Made by a program: the position numbers and the translations under genes
Part shown: in pieces, positions 17,769 through 26,719 of the stretch
How the letters are laid out: every line of letters starts with the position of its first letter
Position numbering within the stretch: the stretch's first letter is position 1
Notes under the pieces: model-generated
What the model was told of the DNA's origin: nothing
Database searches by the model: none
What the model saw: only the letters and a program-made list of their open reading frames with translations
Assembly: GCA_009781635.1 (NCBI GenBank)
Contig: WQXU01000002.1
Location: 1-64,000, forward strand
Direction: 5' to 3'
DNA length: 64,000 bases
DNA from: Treponema sp.
GTDB lineage: Bacteria; Spirochaetota; Spirochaetia; Treponematales; Breznakiellaceae

Positions 17769-18650
17769 ATGAATAAAACCTCTGGTTTTACCCCCTGCCC
17801 AAGAGCTTTATGTCAAAGAACATTAGGCCTTGCGGCCGCCGTGATGCTTTTCGCATTGGGCGCTTCGCTTTTTGCCGCCGGTACGCGTGACGCTCCGGTT
17901 AAAGGCAGAATCACCTTGTCAACTACAACCAGCACGCAGGATTCAGGACTGCTGGATTTCCTGCTGCCTGCGTTCACGCGGGAAACGGGATGGGAAGTTG
18001 ATGTCGTTGCTGTGGGCTCTGGCGCTGCACTGCGGATGGGACGTGACGGAGATGCAGATGTGCTTCTGGTTCATGCAAGGCCCGATGAAATCCAGTTTGT
18101 TGCAGACGGTTACGGGGCAGTGCGTTACGATGTCATGTACAATGACTTTCTTATTACAGGGCCGGACAGGGAAATCCCGCACAACAGTAATGTCATTCAA
18201 ACATTAAAGGACATCGCATCAAAAAATCTGCCCTTTGTTTCCCGCGGCGATGATTCCGGAACGCACAGAATGGAACTTACCCTTTGGCAGTCTGCAGCAG
18301 TAAATGTCAGGGATATGCGCCGCTATTCCTCTGTAGGTCAGGGGATGGGCGCGACTTTGCAGATGGCCAATGAAATGCAGGCCTATACTCTTACAGATCG
18401 CGCAACCTGGCTTACGCTTAGAAAAGACGGAAGGATAAATCTTTCCGCTGTATGCGAAAACTCTCCGGAGCTGCTCAATTATTACGGAGTAATTCTTGTA
18501 AATCCTGCGCGGCATCCCGGGATAAATGCTCAGGGCGGGCGCGCATTTGTTGAATGGATGATAGGCGCAAATGCTCAAAGGCTTATAAGTCAATATGGGG
18601 TAGAAGAGTTCGGCGCTCCCCTGTTTACGCCAAATGCCGGAACAAGATGA
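17769..18650 (+). CDS. tupA: tungstate ABC transporter substrate-binding protein
   Basis: A 293-residue periplasmic binding protein of the TupA family, which captures tungstate with very high affinity. The diagnostic TTTSTQDSGLL segment follows the signal peptide (hydrophobic stretch about 20-36), and RGDDSGTHRMELTLW is also typical. I use the ATG at 17769, six bases after AAGGAG; a GTG at 17754 lies inside the riboswitch stem. The stop overlaps the tupB start (ATGA). Expression is probably controlled by the riboswitch just upstream. Confidence 0.93.
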   Translation: MNKTSGFTPCPRALCQRTLGLAAAVMLFALGASLFAAGTRDAPVKGRITLSTTTSTQDSGLLDFLLPAFTRETGWEVDVVAVGSGAALRMGRDGDADVLLVHARPDEIQFVADGYGAVRYDVMYNDFLITGPDREIPHNSNVIQTLKDIASKNLPFVSRGDDSGTHRMELTLWQSAAVNVRDMRRYSSVGQGMGATLQMANEMQAYTLTDRATWLTLRKDGRINLSAVCENSPELLNYYGVILVNPARHPGINAQGGRAFVEWMIGANAQRLISQYGVEEFGAPLFTPNAGTR

Positions 18651-19324
18651 GTTTTGGAATTATTAATTTAAGCGCAGACACTCTTTCGATCATCGGCGTA
18701 ACTCTAAGAATGTCTTTTTTTTCCACATTAATTTCAACTGTTCTTGGTACAATTCTTGGGCTGCTGCTTGAAAAGAGCAGCTTCCCGGGAAAACAAATTG
18801 TAGTCAGGCTCTGCCGTACATTTATGGGAATGCCTCCCGTTGTGGCAGGGCTTATCGTTTACCTCATTCTGATGCGCCGCGGTCCGCTTGGTTTTCTTGG
18901 ACTTCTTTTTACAATCGAGGCTATGGTGATTGCGCAGGTTGTTTTAATCACTCCGATTATTACCGGCATGATTTATACCTACGCTGTCCGCAGCGCGCCT
19001 GTAATACGGGTGTTTGCAAAAACAATGGGAGCTACCCGTTTTCAAACGCAGCTTCTGTTTATAAGAGAAATGAAGGGAGAGTTTTACTTTGCAATCGTTA
19101 CAGCGTTCAGCCGCGCCATAAGCGAAGTGGGGGCTGTGATGATTGTCGGAGGAAATATTCAGTACAAGACGCGGACAATGACTACCGCAATAACAATGCT
19201 CCGCAGTATGGGCGATTTTAGCCAGGGCATTACTCTTGGAATACTGCTTTTAATTATTGCGTTTTCTCTTCAGTCTCTTTCTGATTTATTCAGAAGAAAC
19301 GAAAAAATTGCGGAGAATTTTTAG
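18647..19324 (+). CDS. tupB: tungstate ABC transporter permease
   Basis: A 225-residue inner-membrane permease with five or six hydrophobic segments and the coupling-loop pattern FAKTMGATRFQTQ...REMKG, where the EAA-type motif contacts the ATPase. The ATG at 18647 overlaps the tupA stop; a longer frame from 18554 lies inside tupA and is not credible. It forms the channel of TupABC. Confidence 0.92.
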   Translation: MSFGIINLSADTLSIIGVTLRMSFFSTLISTVLGTILGLLLEKSSFPGKQIVVRLCRTFMGMPPVVAGLIVYLILMRRGPLGFLGLLFTIEAMVIAQVVLITPIITGMIYTYAVRSAPVIRVFAKTMGATRFQTQLLFIREMKGEFYFAIVTAFSRAISEVGAVMIVGGNIQYKTRTMTTAITMLRSMGDFSQGITLGILLLIIAFSLQSLSDLFRRNEKIAENF

Positions 19325-19326
19325 TT

Positions 19327-19941
19327 ATGATACTAACAGGGGTTAAAAAAAAACTTGGCGATTTTATTCTTGACATTGATAATTTTACAATTTCATATCC
19401 TGGGGTTTACGGGCTGATTGGCCCCAATGGTTCCGGCAAGTCTACTCTTGCAAAAATTATTGCAGGGCTTCTTGAACCTGACAGCGGCGGTGTAAACACC
19501 GAAGGCCTGCTGCAAAGAGATATTACATATCTTGGCCGTAAACCCTACATGATGGATGATACGGTGTATAATAATCTTGTGTATCCTCTTGAACTGCGGA
19601 ATATTGAGCCGGATCAAAAACTTGTAAATGAATATCTTGATAAAATGAAATTTTCAAACCGGTCAAAGGAGAGAGCAAAGGGCCTTTCCGGCGGCGAACA
19701 GCAGAAACTTGCTTTTCTTAGAGCAATCATTTTTAAGCCAAAGTTAATTATTGCAGATGAAGCAATGACTGCCATGGACATGGAAAGCCTGGATCTTTTT
19801 GAAAAAACAATTCTTGAAGAACAGAAAAATGAAAACTCTATCTGGATTATTATAAGTCATCAGATGCCGCATATAAAAAACATATGCAGTCAAATTTATT
19901 TTATGCATGAGGGAAAAGTAAGTGAAGCTGCTCACAGTTGA
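19327..19941 (+). CDS. tupC: tungstate ABC transporter ATP-binding protein
   Basis: A 204-residue ABC ATPase, on the short side for the family. It has Walker A GPNGSGKST, signature LSGGEQQ, Walker B KLIIADEAMT and the switch histidine in IIISHQ. It begins two bases after tupB and its 3' end overlaps the first moeA gene by 20 bases, so uptake and cofactor insertion are tightly coupled in expression. Confidence 0.92.
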   Translation: MILTGVKKKLGDFILDIDNFTISYPGVYGLIGPNGSGKSTLAKIIAGLLEPDSGGVNTEGLLQRDITYLGRKPYMMDDTVYNNLVYPLELRNIEPDQKLVNEYLDKMKFSNRSKERAKGLSGGEQQKLAFLRAIIFKPKLIIADEAMTAMDMESLDLFEKTILEEQKNENSIWIIISHQMPHIKNICSQIYFMHEGKVSEAAHS

Positions 19942-21154
19942 TACAATTGAACAGGCGCGTGAAAAACTTGCAGACAGAGTTAAATCATGGACATTAAAAA
20001 CGGACATGGTTCCTGTTGATAAAGCGCCTGGTTGTATCCTTGCAGAAGATATTTTTTCTCCCTGCAGCATTCCCTCATACCGCCGTTCAACAGTTGACGG
20101 TTATGCAGTACTCGCCTGTGATACATCCGGGGCAGGTGAAGGCATTCCTGTAATTCTAAAATTGACAGGCTCTGTATTAATCGGCAGGCAGGCGGACATA
20201 AAAGTAAGTTCCGGTGAGTGCGTCTATGTGCCGACAGGCGGAATGCTTCCCCAGGGCGCAGATGCTATGGTAATGCTTGAGTACAGTGAAGCAGCAGGCG
20301 CTTACCTGTCTGTGTACAAATCCGTTGCGCCGGGAGCGGGAATTATTGAAGAAGGCGAGGATTTTCAAAAGGGAAAATTATTATTAAAAAAAGGAACATG
20401 CATTCGCGCTCAGGAAACCGGCGCTTTATCTGCGGCAGGAATCTTAAATGTCTCTGTGTATGCTTCTCTTTCACTTGCGATTATTTCAACAGGCGATGAA
20501 CTTGTTTCTCCGGAACAGGAGCCGGCTCCGGGAAAAATACGTGATGTAAACACAAGCGCGCTTAAAGCGCTTGCAAAAAGATATGGCTGCAATGCTGCGA
20601 TTAGCCAGGTGCTTCCCGATGACGAAGCGGTACTTGAAAATGCAGTAAGATCCGCCATGACAGCATGCGATATAATAATTATCTCCGGCGGAAGCTCAAA
20701 AGGGGACAGGGATTTTACCGCAAAAATTATTGACAGTGTTTCAAAGCCTGGCGTATTTACCCACGGCCTTGCCGTTAAACCGGGAAAGCCCACTATACTG
20801 GGCTGGGATGATCAGAATAAAAAACTATTCGCAGGACTGCCCGGTCATCCGGTTTCTGCAATGATGATTTTTACAACTATCTTTGGCTGGCTCTCTGAAA
20901 TTTTATTTAACAAGCAGCCGGCCTTTCCTGTTCCGGCGCGCATTTCATGTAATGTTCCGGGCGCACCCGGGAAAACTGTTTTTATGCCTGTTGTTCTGGA
21001 GCTGCAGGGGGGGTTCTATCTTGCAAAACCTGTATTTGGGAAAGCGGGAATAATTTCTACACTTACTGACGCAGACGGCTATATAATTATAGAAAGAAAT
21101 AAAGAAGGTATAAAGCAGGATGAATCTGTGCTGGTTTATCTTTTTCAGGAATAA
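19922..21154 (+). CDS. moeA: molybdopterin molybdenumtransferase (MoeA), first paralogue
   Basis: A 410-residue MoeA, which inserts molybdate or tungstate into adenylated pterin. Family features include SYRRSTVDGYAV in domain I, ISTGDELV, ISGGSSKGDRDF and KPGKPT...GLPGHPVSAM. The start is a GTG with GAGGG upstream, inside the end of tupC. It is a plain, unfused MoeA, in contrast to the next gene. Confidence 0.92.
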   Translation: MKLLTVDTIEQAREKLADRVKSWTLKTDMVPVDKAPGCILAEDIFSPCSIPSYRRSTVDGYAVLACDTSGAGEGIPVILKLTGSVLIGRQADIKVSSGECVYVPTGGMLPQGADAMVMLEYSEAAGAYLSVYKSVAPGAGIIEEGEDFQKGKLLLKKGTCIRAQETGALSAAGILNVSVYASLSLAIISTGDELVSPEQEPAPGKIRDVNTSALKALAKRYGCNAAISQVLPDDEAVLENAVRSAMTACDIIIISGGSSKGDRDFTAKIIDSVSKPGVFTHGLAVKPGKPTILGWDDQNKKLFAGLPGHPVSAMMIFTTIFGWLSEILFNKQPAFPVPARISCNVPGAPGKTVFMPVVLELQGGFYLAKPVFGKAGIISTLTDADGYIIIERNKEGIKQDESVLVYLFQE

Positions 21155-21156
21155 TA

Positions 21157-23070
21157 ATGGCAAATCGGAATTTATATTTAAGCAATACTCCGGTTGAAGA
21201 AGCGCTGTCAAAATACCTTGCCGCGCTTGAGGGACTGCTTAATCCAAAGTTTGAAGAAATCCCCGCGCAGGAAAGTCTTGATCGCATTACATCTGAGGCA
21301 GTTTATGCGCGGTTTAGCTCTCCCTTGTTTAATGCTGCAGCTATGGACGGCATTACAGTAAAAGCATCGGCGGCAGCCGGCGCGCGTGAATCAAACCCCC
21401 TTGTTCTTAAAGAGACAGAAGATTTTATATATGTTAATACGGGAGATAAGTTAAATCATCCGTATGATGCAGTAATTATGGCCGAAGATCTTATCCAGGC
21501 TGACGGAGAGAGAAGCGTAAAAATTATTGAGAGCCCTTCCGCCTGGCAGCATGTAAGGCCCATTGGAGAAGACATAGTTGCAGGAGAGATGATTATTCCG
21601 GGCAGGCATAAAATAAGACCGGTAGACATTGGCGTTCTTTTTTCCGGCGGGATTACAAGCGTTAATGTTTATTCCCGGCCCAGGGTTGCGATTATTCCAA
21701 CAGGCAATGAGATAATAGATATATCGCACCTGCAAAACGGAGAGGCTCCGGAAGAAGGAAGGATCATCGAGTCAAACGCGCGGATGTTTGAGGCGCAGGT
21801 AAAACGGGCAGGCGCAGAAGGTCTGCGTTTCGATATTGTGCCTGATAGTTATGAGCTTCTTAAGAGCGCCGTTTTAAAAGCGGCGGATGATTTTGATATG
21901 GTATTAATAAATGCGGGGTCCAGCGCCGGTACGGAAGATTTTACAGTTCAGGCGCTGCGCGAAACTGGAGATGTGATTGTCCATGGTGTTGCCATGAAAC
22001 CGGGAAAGCCTGTAATACTTGCGGTTGTAAATAACAAACCTGTCATCGGCACGCCCGGCTATCCTGTCTCCGCCTATCTTTCATTTGAAACTTTTGCCTC
22101 TCCTGTTCTATCCGTCCTTACAGGCAGTAAGGAAAAAGCAATGCAAAAAACAGAAGCAGTTATTTCCAGACGGATTGTGTCTTCGTTAAAACACCGCGAG
22201 TATGTGCGCGTAAAAACAGGACGTGTAGACGGCAGGCTTGTCGCATCTCCTTTGGCAAGAGGCGCTGGAGCAGCGATGTCGCTTGTAAGGGCCGACGGTT
22301 TCTGTGTTATTGATCAGCAGAGCGAAGGTATAGAAGCAGGTGAAACTGCAAAGATAGAACTCTGTCATTCAATTGAAGAAATAGATCGCACACTGGTAGC
22401 GGTTGGAAGCCATGATCTAATCCTTGATATGATCTCTGATATGATGTCATGCAAATACGGAATTAACCTTGCAAGTACGCATGCTGGAAGCATGGCAGGA
22501 CTTACTGCGCTAAAGCGCGGAGAGTGCCACATTGCGCCTGTTCATCTGCTTGATGAAGATACCGGCGGTTATAACAAAGGCTGGATAAAAAAGATTTTAC
22601 CAGATAAAGATATAAGTCTTATAAAAGGTGTCGGCAGGGTTCAGGGATTAATTGTTAAAAAAAATAATCCGCTGGGAATTAAATCAATTGCAGATATTTG
22701 CCGCTGCCGTTTTATAAACCGCCAGCGCGGAGCGGGGACACGCCTCTTTCTGGATCATCTGCTTAAAGGAGAGGGCATAAATCCAGGCAGTATAGATGGA
22801 TACACAAGGGAAGGCGTGACTCACATGGCAGTAGCCGCAGCAGTACATGGCGGCAGCGCTGATGCAGGACTTGGAATTACATCTGCCGCGAAAGCCCTCG
22901 ATTTGGATTTTATTCCGATGGGTGAAGAAGAATATGACTTTGCGCTTTTTTCCAATTTACTAAAATCGGAAATGATTAATATATTTATTGATGTTTTAAA
23001 AAGCCCGGGGTTTCATCAGAAGCTTGACGGTTATACATGGGCTTACGCCGGAGAGATTGTCAGTTTATAA
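21157..23070 (+). CDS. moeA: MoeA fused to a C-terminal periplasmic-binding-like domain, second paralogue
   Basis: A 637-residue protein. Residues 1-405 form a second MoeA, with AAMDGITV in place of the usual TVDGYAV, IPTGNEIID, INAGSSAGTEDF and KPGKPV...GTPGYPVSAY. Residues about 410-637 are a binding-protein-like domain of the type fused to MoeA in some anaerobes (GSHDLILDMISD..., RGAGTRLFLDHLL, GITSAAKALDLDFIP). The extra domain may sense or hold oxyanion or cofactor. Two MoeA paralogues beside a tungstate transporter suggest separate metal specificities, which is inference. Confidence 0.9.
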   Translation: MANRNLYLSNTPVEEALSKYLAALEGLLNPKFEEIPAQESLDRITSEAVYARFSSPLFNAAAMDGITVKASAAAGARESNPLVLKETEDFIYVNTGDKLNHPYDAVIMAEDLIQADGERSVKIIESPSAWQHVRPIGEDIVAGEMIIPGRHKIRPVDIGVLFSGGITSVNVYSRPRVAIIPTGNEIIDISHLQNGEAPEEGRIIESNARMFEAQVKRAGAEGLRFDIVPDSYELLKSAVLKAADDFDMVLINAGSSAGTEDFTVQALRETGDVIVHGVAMKPGKPVILAVVNNKPVIGTPGYPVSAYLSFETFASPVLSVLTGSKEKAMQKTEAVISRRIVSSLKHREYVRVKTGRVDGRLVASPLARGAGAAMSLVRADGFCVIDQQSEGIEAGETAKIELCHSIEEIDRTLVAVGSHDLILDMISDMMSCKYGINLASTHAGSMAGLTALKRGECHIAPVHLLDEDTGGYNKGWIKKILPDKDISLIKGVGRVQGLIVKKNNPLGIKSIADICRCRFINRQRGAGTRLFLDHLLKGEGINPGSIDGYTREGVTHMAVAAAVHGGSADAGLGITSAAKALDLDFIPMGEEEYDFALFSNLLKSEMINIFIDVLKSPGFHQKLDGYTWAYAGEIVSL

Positions 23071-23082
23071 AGAGGTAGAAAT

Positions 23083-23583
23083 ATGGAAAACGGTTTTTCT
23101 CATTTTGATTCACAGGGCAATGCGGTAATGGCGGACATTTCCCAAAAGGAAATTACTTCCCGTACCGCAATTGCAAAGGGATGCATTTCTATGAACGCCG
23201 GCGCCATGAAGGCCGTGCTTGACGGCGCTGTCGGTAAGGGCGATGTTCTTGGCGTTGCCCGCATCGGGGGAATTATGGCGGCAAAGAGATGCTCAAGCCT
23301 TATTCCCCTGTGTCATCCCTTGAATTTTGACAAGTGCACAATTGATTTTTCTTTTCATAATGAAGATTCACCGGCCGCAGACAGCAGGAAAATGATCGAG
23401 GCTGCATGCGAAGTAAAACTTTCCGGAAAGACAGGAGCTGAAATGGAAGCACTTACCGGCGTATCCATTGCCCTTCTTACAATTTACGATATGTGCAAAG
23501 CGCTTGATAAAACGATGGTTATTGGCAATATCAGGCTTTGCGAAAAATCCGGCGGGAAGAGCGGGCATATTTGTGTTGATTGA
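23083..23583 (+). CDS. moaC: cyclic pyranopterin monophosphate synthase
   Basis: A 166-residue MoaC, which converts the MoaA product to cyclic pyranopterin monophosphate. Family motifs include IPLCHPL, VKLSGKTGAEMEALTGVS and LLTIYDMCKA. The ribosome site AGAGGT lies ahead of the ATG. Its stop lies within the start region of moaA. Confidence 0.95.
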   Translation: MENGFSHFDSQGNAVMADISQKEITSRTAIAKGCISMNAGAMKAVLDGAVGKGDVLGVARIGGIMAAKRCSSLIPLCHPLNFDKCTIDFSFHNEDSPAADSRKMIEAACEVKLSGKTGAEMEALTGVSIALLTIYDMCKALDKTMVIGNIRLCEKSGGKSGHICVD

Positions 23584-24571
23584 TTCATCCGGCAGAGCTA
23601 TTAATTATTTAAGAGTCTCAATTACTGACAGGTGCAATCTACGCTGCCTTTATTGCATGCCGCCCGAAGGCGTTAAATGGAAACCTCATAACGATATTCT
23701 GTCTTTTGAAGAGATTATAAGGATAGCAAAAATAATGACGTATCTTGGTATAAGGAATATCAGGATAACAGGAGGGGAGCCTCTGCTGCGCCGCGGTATG
23801 ATTTTTTTAATTAAGGAACTTAAATCAATTAAGGGAATTGAAAAAATCACGCTTACCACTAACGGGCTTCTTTTAGGCGCATATCTTAACGAAGCAGGAT
23901 CAATGGGTCTGCCCGATGGAATTAACATCAGCCTTGATGCTCTGGATAATGAATGTTATAAAAAAATGACAGGGAGCGGATTTTTACATGAATGTAAAAA
24001 TGCAGAACCTGCAGCCATTGTCCCGCTTATAGACAGGCTTCTTGAAAAAAAAATCACTGTAAAAATAAATTGTGTGCCTGTACGCGCTTCCGGGAAACCC
24101 TGCAATGAAAAAGAAATTGTTCCTATTGCAGCTCTTGCAAAGGACAGAAACATTTTTGTCCGCTTCATTGAGTTAATGCCCCTTGGCTCGGCATCGGTTT
24201 TTCAATCTGTTCCTGGTGAGGAAGCAGCGGCGCAAATTGAAAACTTTTTTGGCATACTCAAACCTGCCGGCGACATTTACGGCAGCGGCCCTGCAGTATA
24301 TTACAGTCTTCCGGGTTTTACAGGGAAGATCGGTTTTATAAATGCCGTAACGCATATCTTTTGCGAAACATGCAATCGTTTGCGTCTTACTTCTGAAGGT
24401 TCTCTAAGGCTATGTCTTTCAGATGAGCATGGCCTTGATTTGCGCGCTTTGATCCGCGCGGGCGCTGGCGATGATGAGATTATCAAAGAAATTACAGAAG
24501 CGGTTAAGTTAAAACCCCGCTCCCATGCATTTAAAAATAATAAAGAAGGCATGTCGGAAATCGGCGGATAA
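23573..24571 (+). CDS. moaA: GTP 3',8-cyclase (radical SAM)
   Basis: About 332 residues. MoaA uses S-adenosylmethionine and two iron-sulfur clusters to cyclise GTP in the first step of pterin cofactor synthesis. The radical SAM motif is CNLRCLYC near residues 20-27; the second cluster ligands are in FCETCNRLRLT and LRLCL; the C-terminal GG tail is present (EIGG). I chose the GTG at 23573 (TTG at 23576 is an alternative); a longer frame from 23468 lies inside moaC. It overlaps the end of moaC by 11 bases. Confidence 0.92.
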   Translation: MLIDSSGRAINYLRVSITDRCNLRCLYCMPPEGVKWKPHNDILSFEEIIRIAKIMTYLGIRNIRITGGEPLLRRGMIFLIKELKSIKGIEKITLTTNGLLLGAYLNEAGSMGLPDGINISLDALDNECYKKMTGSGFLHECKNAEPAAIVPLIDRLLEKKITVKINCVPVRASGKPCNEKEIVPIAALAKDRNIFVRFIELMPLGSASVFQSVPGEEAAAQIENFFGILKPAGDIYGSGPAVYYSLPGFTGKIGFINAVTHIFCETCNRLRLTSEGSLRLCLSDEHGLDLRALIRAGAGDDEIIKEITEAVKLKPRSHAFKNNKEGMSEIGG

Positions 24572-24584
24572 GGTATAATTCAAC

Positions 24585-25520
24585 ATGGGAAAAATATTGG
24601 CAGTTTGCATAAGCAGCGAAAAGGGAACAGTAAAACGCAATATTAACAGAGCCGAATTTATTGCAGGTCACGGTTTGTCAGGCGATGCTCACGCCGGAGA
24701 ATGGCACAGGCAGGTTAGTCTTCTTTCCGCTCAAAAAATTGAAATCTTCCGCGCAGCTGCTGAAACAAAAACCGGAATTGAATACGGAGACTTCGGAGAA
24801 AATCTTGTTGTAGATGGAATTGATTTTAAAAACCTTCCTGTGGGCACGGTGCTTGAGTGTAATGATGTTGTTCTGGAAATAACCCAGATAGGAAAGGAAT
24901 GTCACAGCCGCTGCGTAATTTATAATGTTATGGGCGATTGTATAATGCCCCGCGAAGGAGTTTTTGCAAAAGTGGTTTGCGGCGGGATAATCAGCGCCGG
25001 TGATGAAATGACAATCCGTATGCAGAAAGACAATTACCGCTTCTGGATTTTAACTGCAAGCGACAAGTGTTCCAGCGGCGGGCGCGAAGATAAAAGCAGC
25101 GCTGTCATCCGCGAAATTGCAGTTGGCGCAGGATATGCAGATGCAGGTTACACCCTGCTTCCGGATGAGCAGTCTCTTATTGAAAATGAATTAAAGCGCA
25201 TATGCGACTGCAGCCTTGCAGATATTATTTTAACAACAGGAGGAACAGGCCTGTCTTCGCGCGATTGCATGCCCGAAGCTTCAGCGGCAGTTGCGCACAG
25301 GTTCGTTCCAGGCATTGCAGAAGCCATGCGCGCCGCAAGCATGACTATTACAAAACGCGCCATGCTTTCAAGAGCAATTGCAGCCATACGCGGCAAAACC
25401 CTTATCATCAATTTACCGGGAAGCCCGAAAGCGGCCCGCGAGAATCTTGAGTTTATTATTGGAGAGCTTCATCACGGCCTTGACATTTTAACAGGCAGAG
25501 ACGGAGAGTGCGCTATTTAA
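24585..25520 (+). CDS. MOSC domain fused to MogA/MoaB-type molybdopterin adenylyltransferase
   Basis: A 311-residue fusion. Residues 1-150 are a MOSC domain (HGLSGDAHAG, YGDFGENLVVDGI, GKECHSRC), a fold that handles sulfur carried on cysteine in cofactor chemistry. Residues 155-311 are a MogA/MoaB domain (ILTASDKCSSG, TTGGTGLSSRD, NLPGSPKAARENLEFI) that adenylates molybdopterin before metal insertion. It closes the cofactor operon. Its last 18 bases, including the stop, are repeated exactly at 29537-29554. Confidence 0.9.
   Translation: MGKILAVCISSEKGTVKRNINRAEFIAGHGLSGDAHAGEWHRQVSLLSAQKIEIFRAAAETKTGIEYGDFGENLVVDGIDFKNLPVGTVLECNDVVLEITQIGKECHSRCVIYNVMGDCIMPREGVFAKVVCGGIISAGDEMTIRMQKDNYRFWILTASDKCSSGGREDKSSAVIREIAVGAGYADAGYTLLPDEQSLIENELKRICDCSLADIILTTGGTGLSSRDCMPEASAAVAHRFVPGIAEAMRAASMTITKRAMLSRAIAAIRGKTLIINLPGSPKAARENLEFIIGELHHGLDILTGRDGECAI
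25503..25520. repeat. 18-bp direct repeat, left copy, bounding an insertion
   Basis: GGAGAGTGCGCTATTTAA is identical to 29537-29554. This copy forms the last codons and stop of the MOSC-MogA gene. Flanking bases differ at both ends, so the match is exactly 18 bp. Confidence 0.9.
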
Positions 25521-25859
25521 CGGTTTAAATATAGTTGTAACTTCGTTATATGTTGTATAGATGTTGCACGCAAATCTTTGGTTCGATGATACTGTAAAAT
25601 GTGATAGCAGCTAAAGTGCCTTCCTATAGGTGTCTTCTAATGTATCTGGCAAAGTATACGCCAATTATTATACCAGAGTGCAGTTCATATTCTTCAAAAC
25701 AATGATTTATTCTATAAATTTGATAAGATAATGATTATTTTTATCTTGTTTATTGGAATACGATGCAATAAAATAAATATTAATAAATTCTTGAAATGAT
25801 TTGACAACAAAACTAAATTTTAAATTGATTTCAGGCATTTATTAAATGGAGGTAGTGAT
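25521..25859. other. 339-base non-coding AT-rich stretch
   Basis: No gene is seen. The segment 25544-25622 resembles, in diverged form, 27643-27710 (TATATG ... GTAG ... a stretch like GATAGCNGCT), suggesting decayed copies of one sequence. A GGAGG ribosome site for the next gene ends the stretch. Confidence 0.4.
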
Positions 25860-26531
25860 ATGGATACAGCGAAAGTTATGGAATTTATCCCTGCAATTAT
25901 TATTCTTGGGTCAGTGATGGCAATTATAATAATCATAATTCTAAAATATGGAAACATAATATTTGACAGAAACTACAAATCAGGAAACATTTTGCTTATA
26001 GTAATAGCATCTCTTTTTATCATGATTTTAATAGTTCATCTTTTCAAAGAACAAACCTGGACAGCTGATACTCTTAAAATTTTAGTTGGAGCTTTAATTG
26101 GAGCCAGTTCAACAAAAATATCGAGGAAAAAATCCAAAGGCGATAGCTCTGTTGACAATAATGGAATTATTCAGGGCGATGTTGCAGGAAGGGATATTAA
26201 CAAGAATATTCAAAACATTGAAAAAGCAGTTTCTGACATTAAAGACTCTGTTGTTCACCAAAATAATAAAATAGAACAGATAATTGACAATAATCCTGAT
26301 AAGGATTATTTAATCAATACAATTTATGAGAGAGGGTCAAGAGTTGCAAATGGTATTTCGAAAGTAATCCGTTTCTGGCGCAGCGAAGGATGGACACTTA
26401 AACACTTTTGCTCAGATTATCAAGGTATGGATGGCCTGTTTTTAATTTTTGAAAAACCTAAACAGTCTGATGAAATACAGATTTATTATTACAACGGCTC
26501 CGATTCTAAAATTATCAAGGAAATATTATAG
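25860..26531 (+). CDS. hypothetical membrane protein with GDVAGRDI motif
   Basis: A 223-residue protein of unknown function with a strong GGAGG site before the ATG. Two membrane helices lie at about 10-30 and 43-63, possibly with a third partial one to 85. Then come a basic linker, the segment IIQGDVAGRDIN (about 105-116) and a probable coiled coil (about 117-145). The C-terminal 75 residues look globular (RVANGISKVIRFWRSEGW). GDVAGRDI-like motifs recur in diverse bacterial proteins that pair with larger effectors, but no partner is evident here. It is the first gene of the insertion. Confidence 0.6.
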   Translation: MDTAKVMEFIPAIIILGSVMAIIIIIILKYGNIIFDRNYKSGNILLIVIASLFIMILIVHLFKEQTWTADTLKILVGALIGASSTKISRKKSKGDSSVDNNGIIQGDVAGRDINKNIQNIEKAVSDIKDSVVHQNNKIEQIIDNNPDKDYLINTIYERGSRVANGISKVIRFWRSEGWTLKHFCSDYQGMDGLFLIFEKPKQSDEIQIYYYNGSDSKIIKEIL

Positions 26532-26719
26532 TAGTAAATAGTGGAAAAGGTATAACAATAACATCAAATTTTTCTGCTGAAGCAGGACAAGATATTGAAT
26601 TATTCAAGAAAAAGAAATTATATTGCTATATTGTTTCATGAACCAGAGGAAACGGAATAAAAATATTTCCTTGTAACAGTCATCCAGGATAAAACGTATT
26701 GGCTGCTGCCTTTGCGCTC

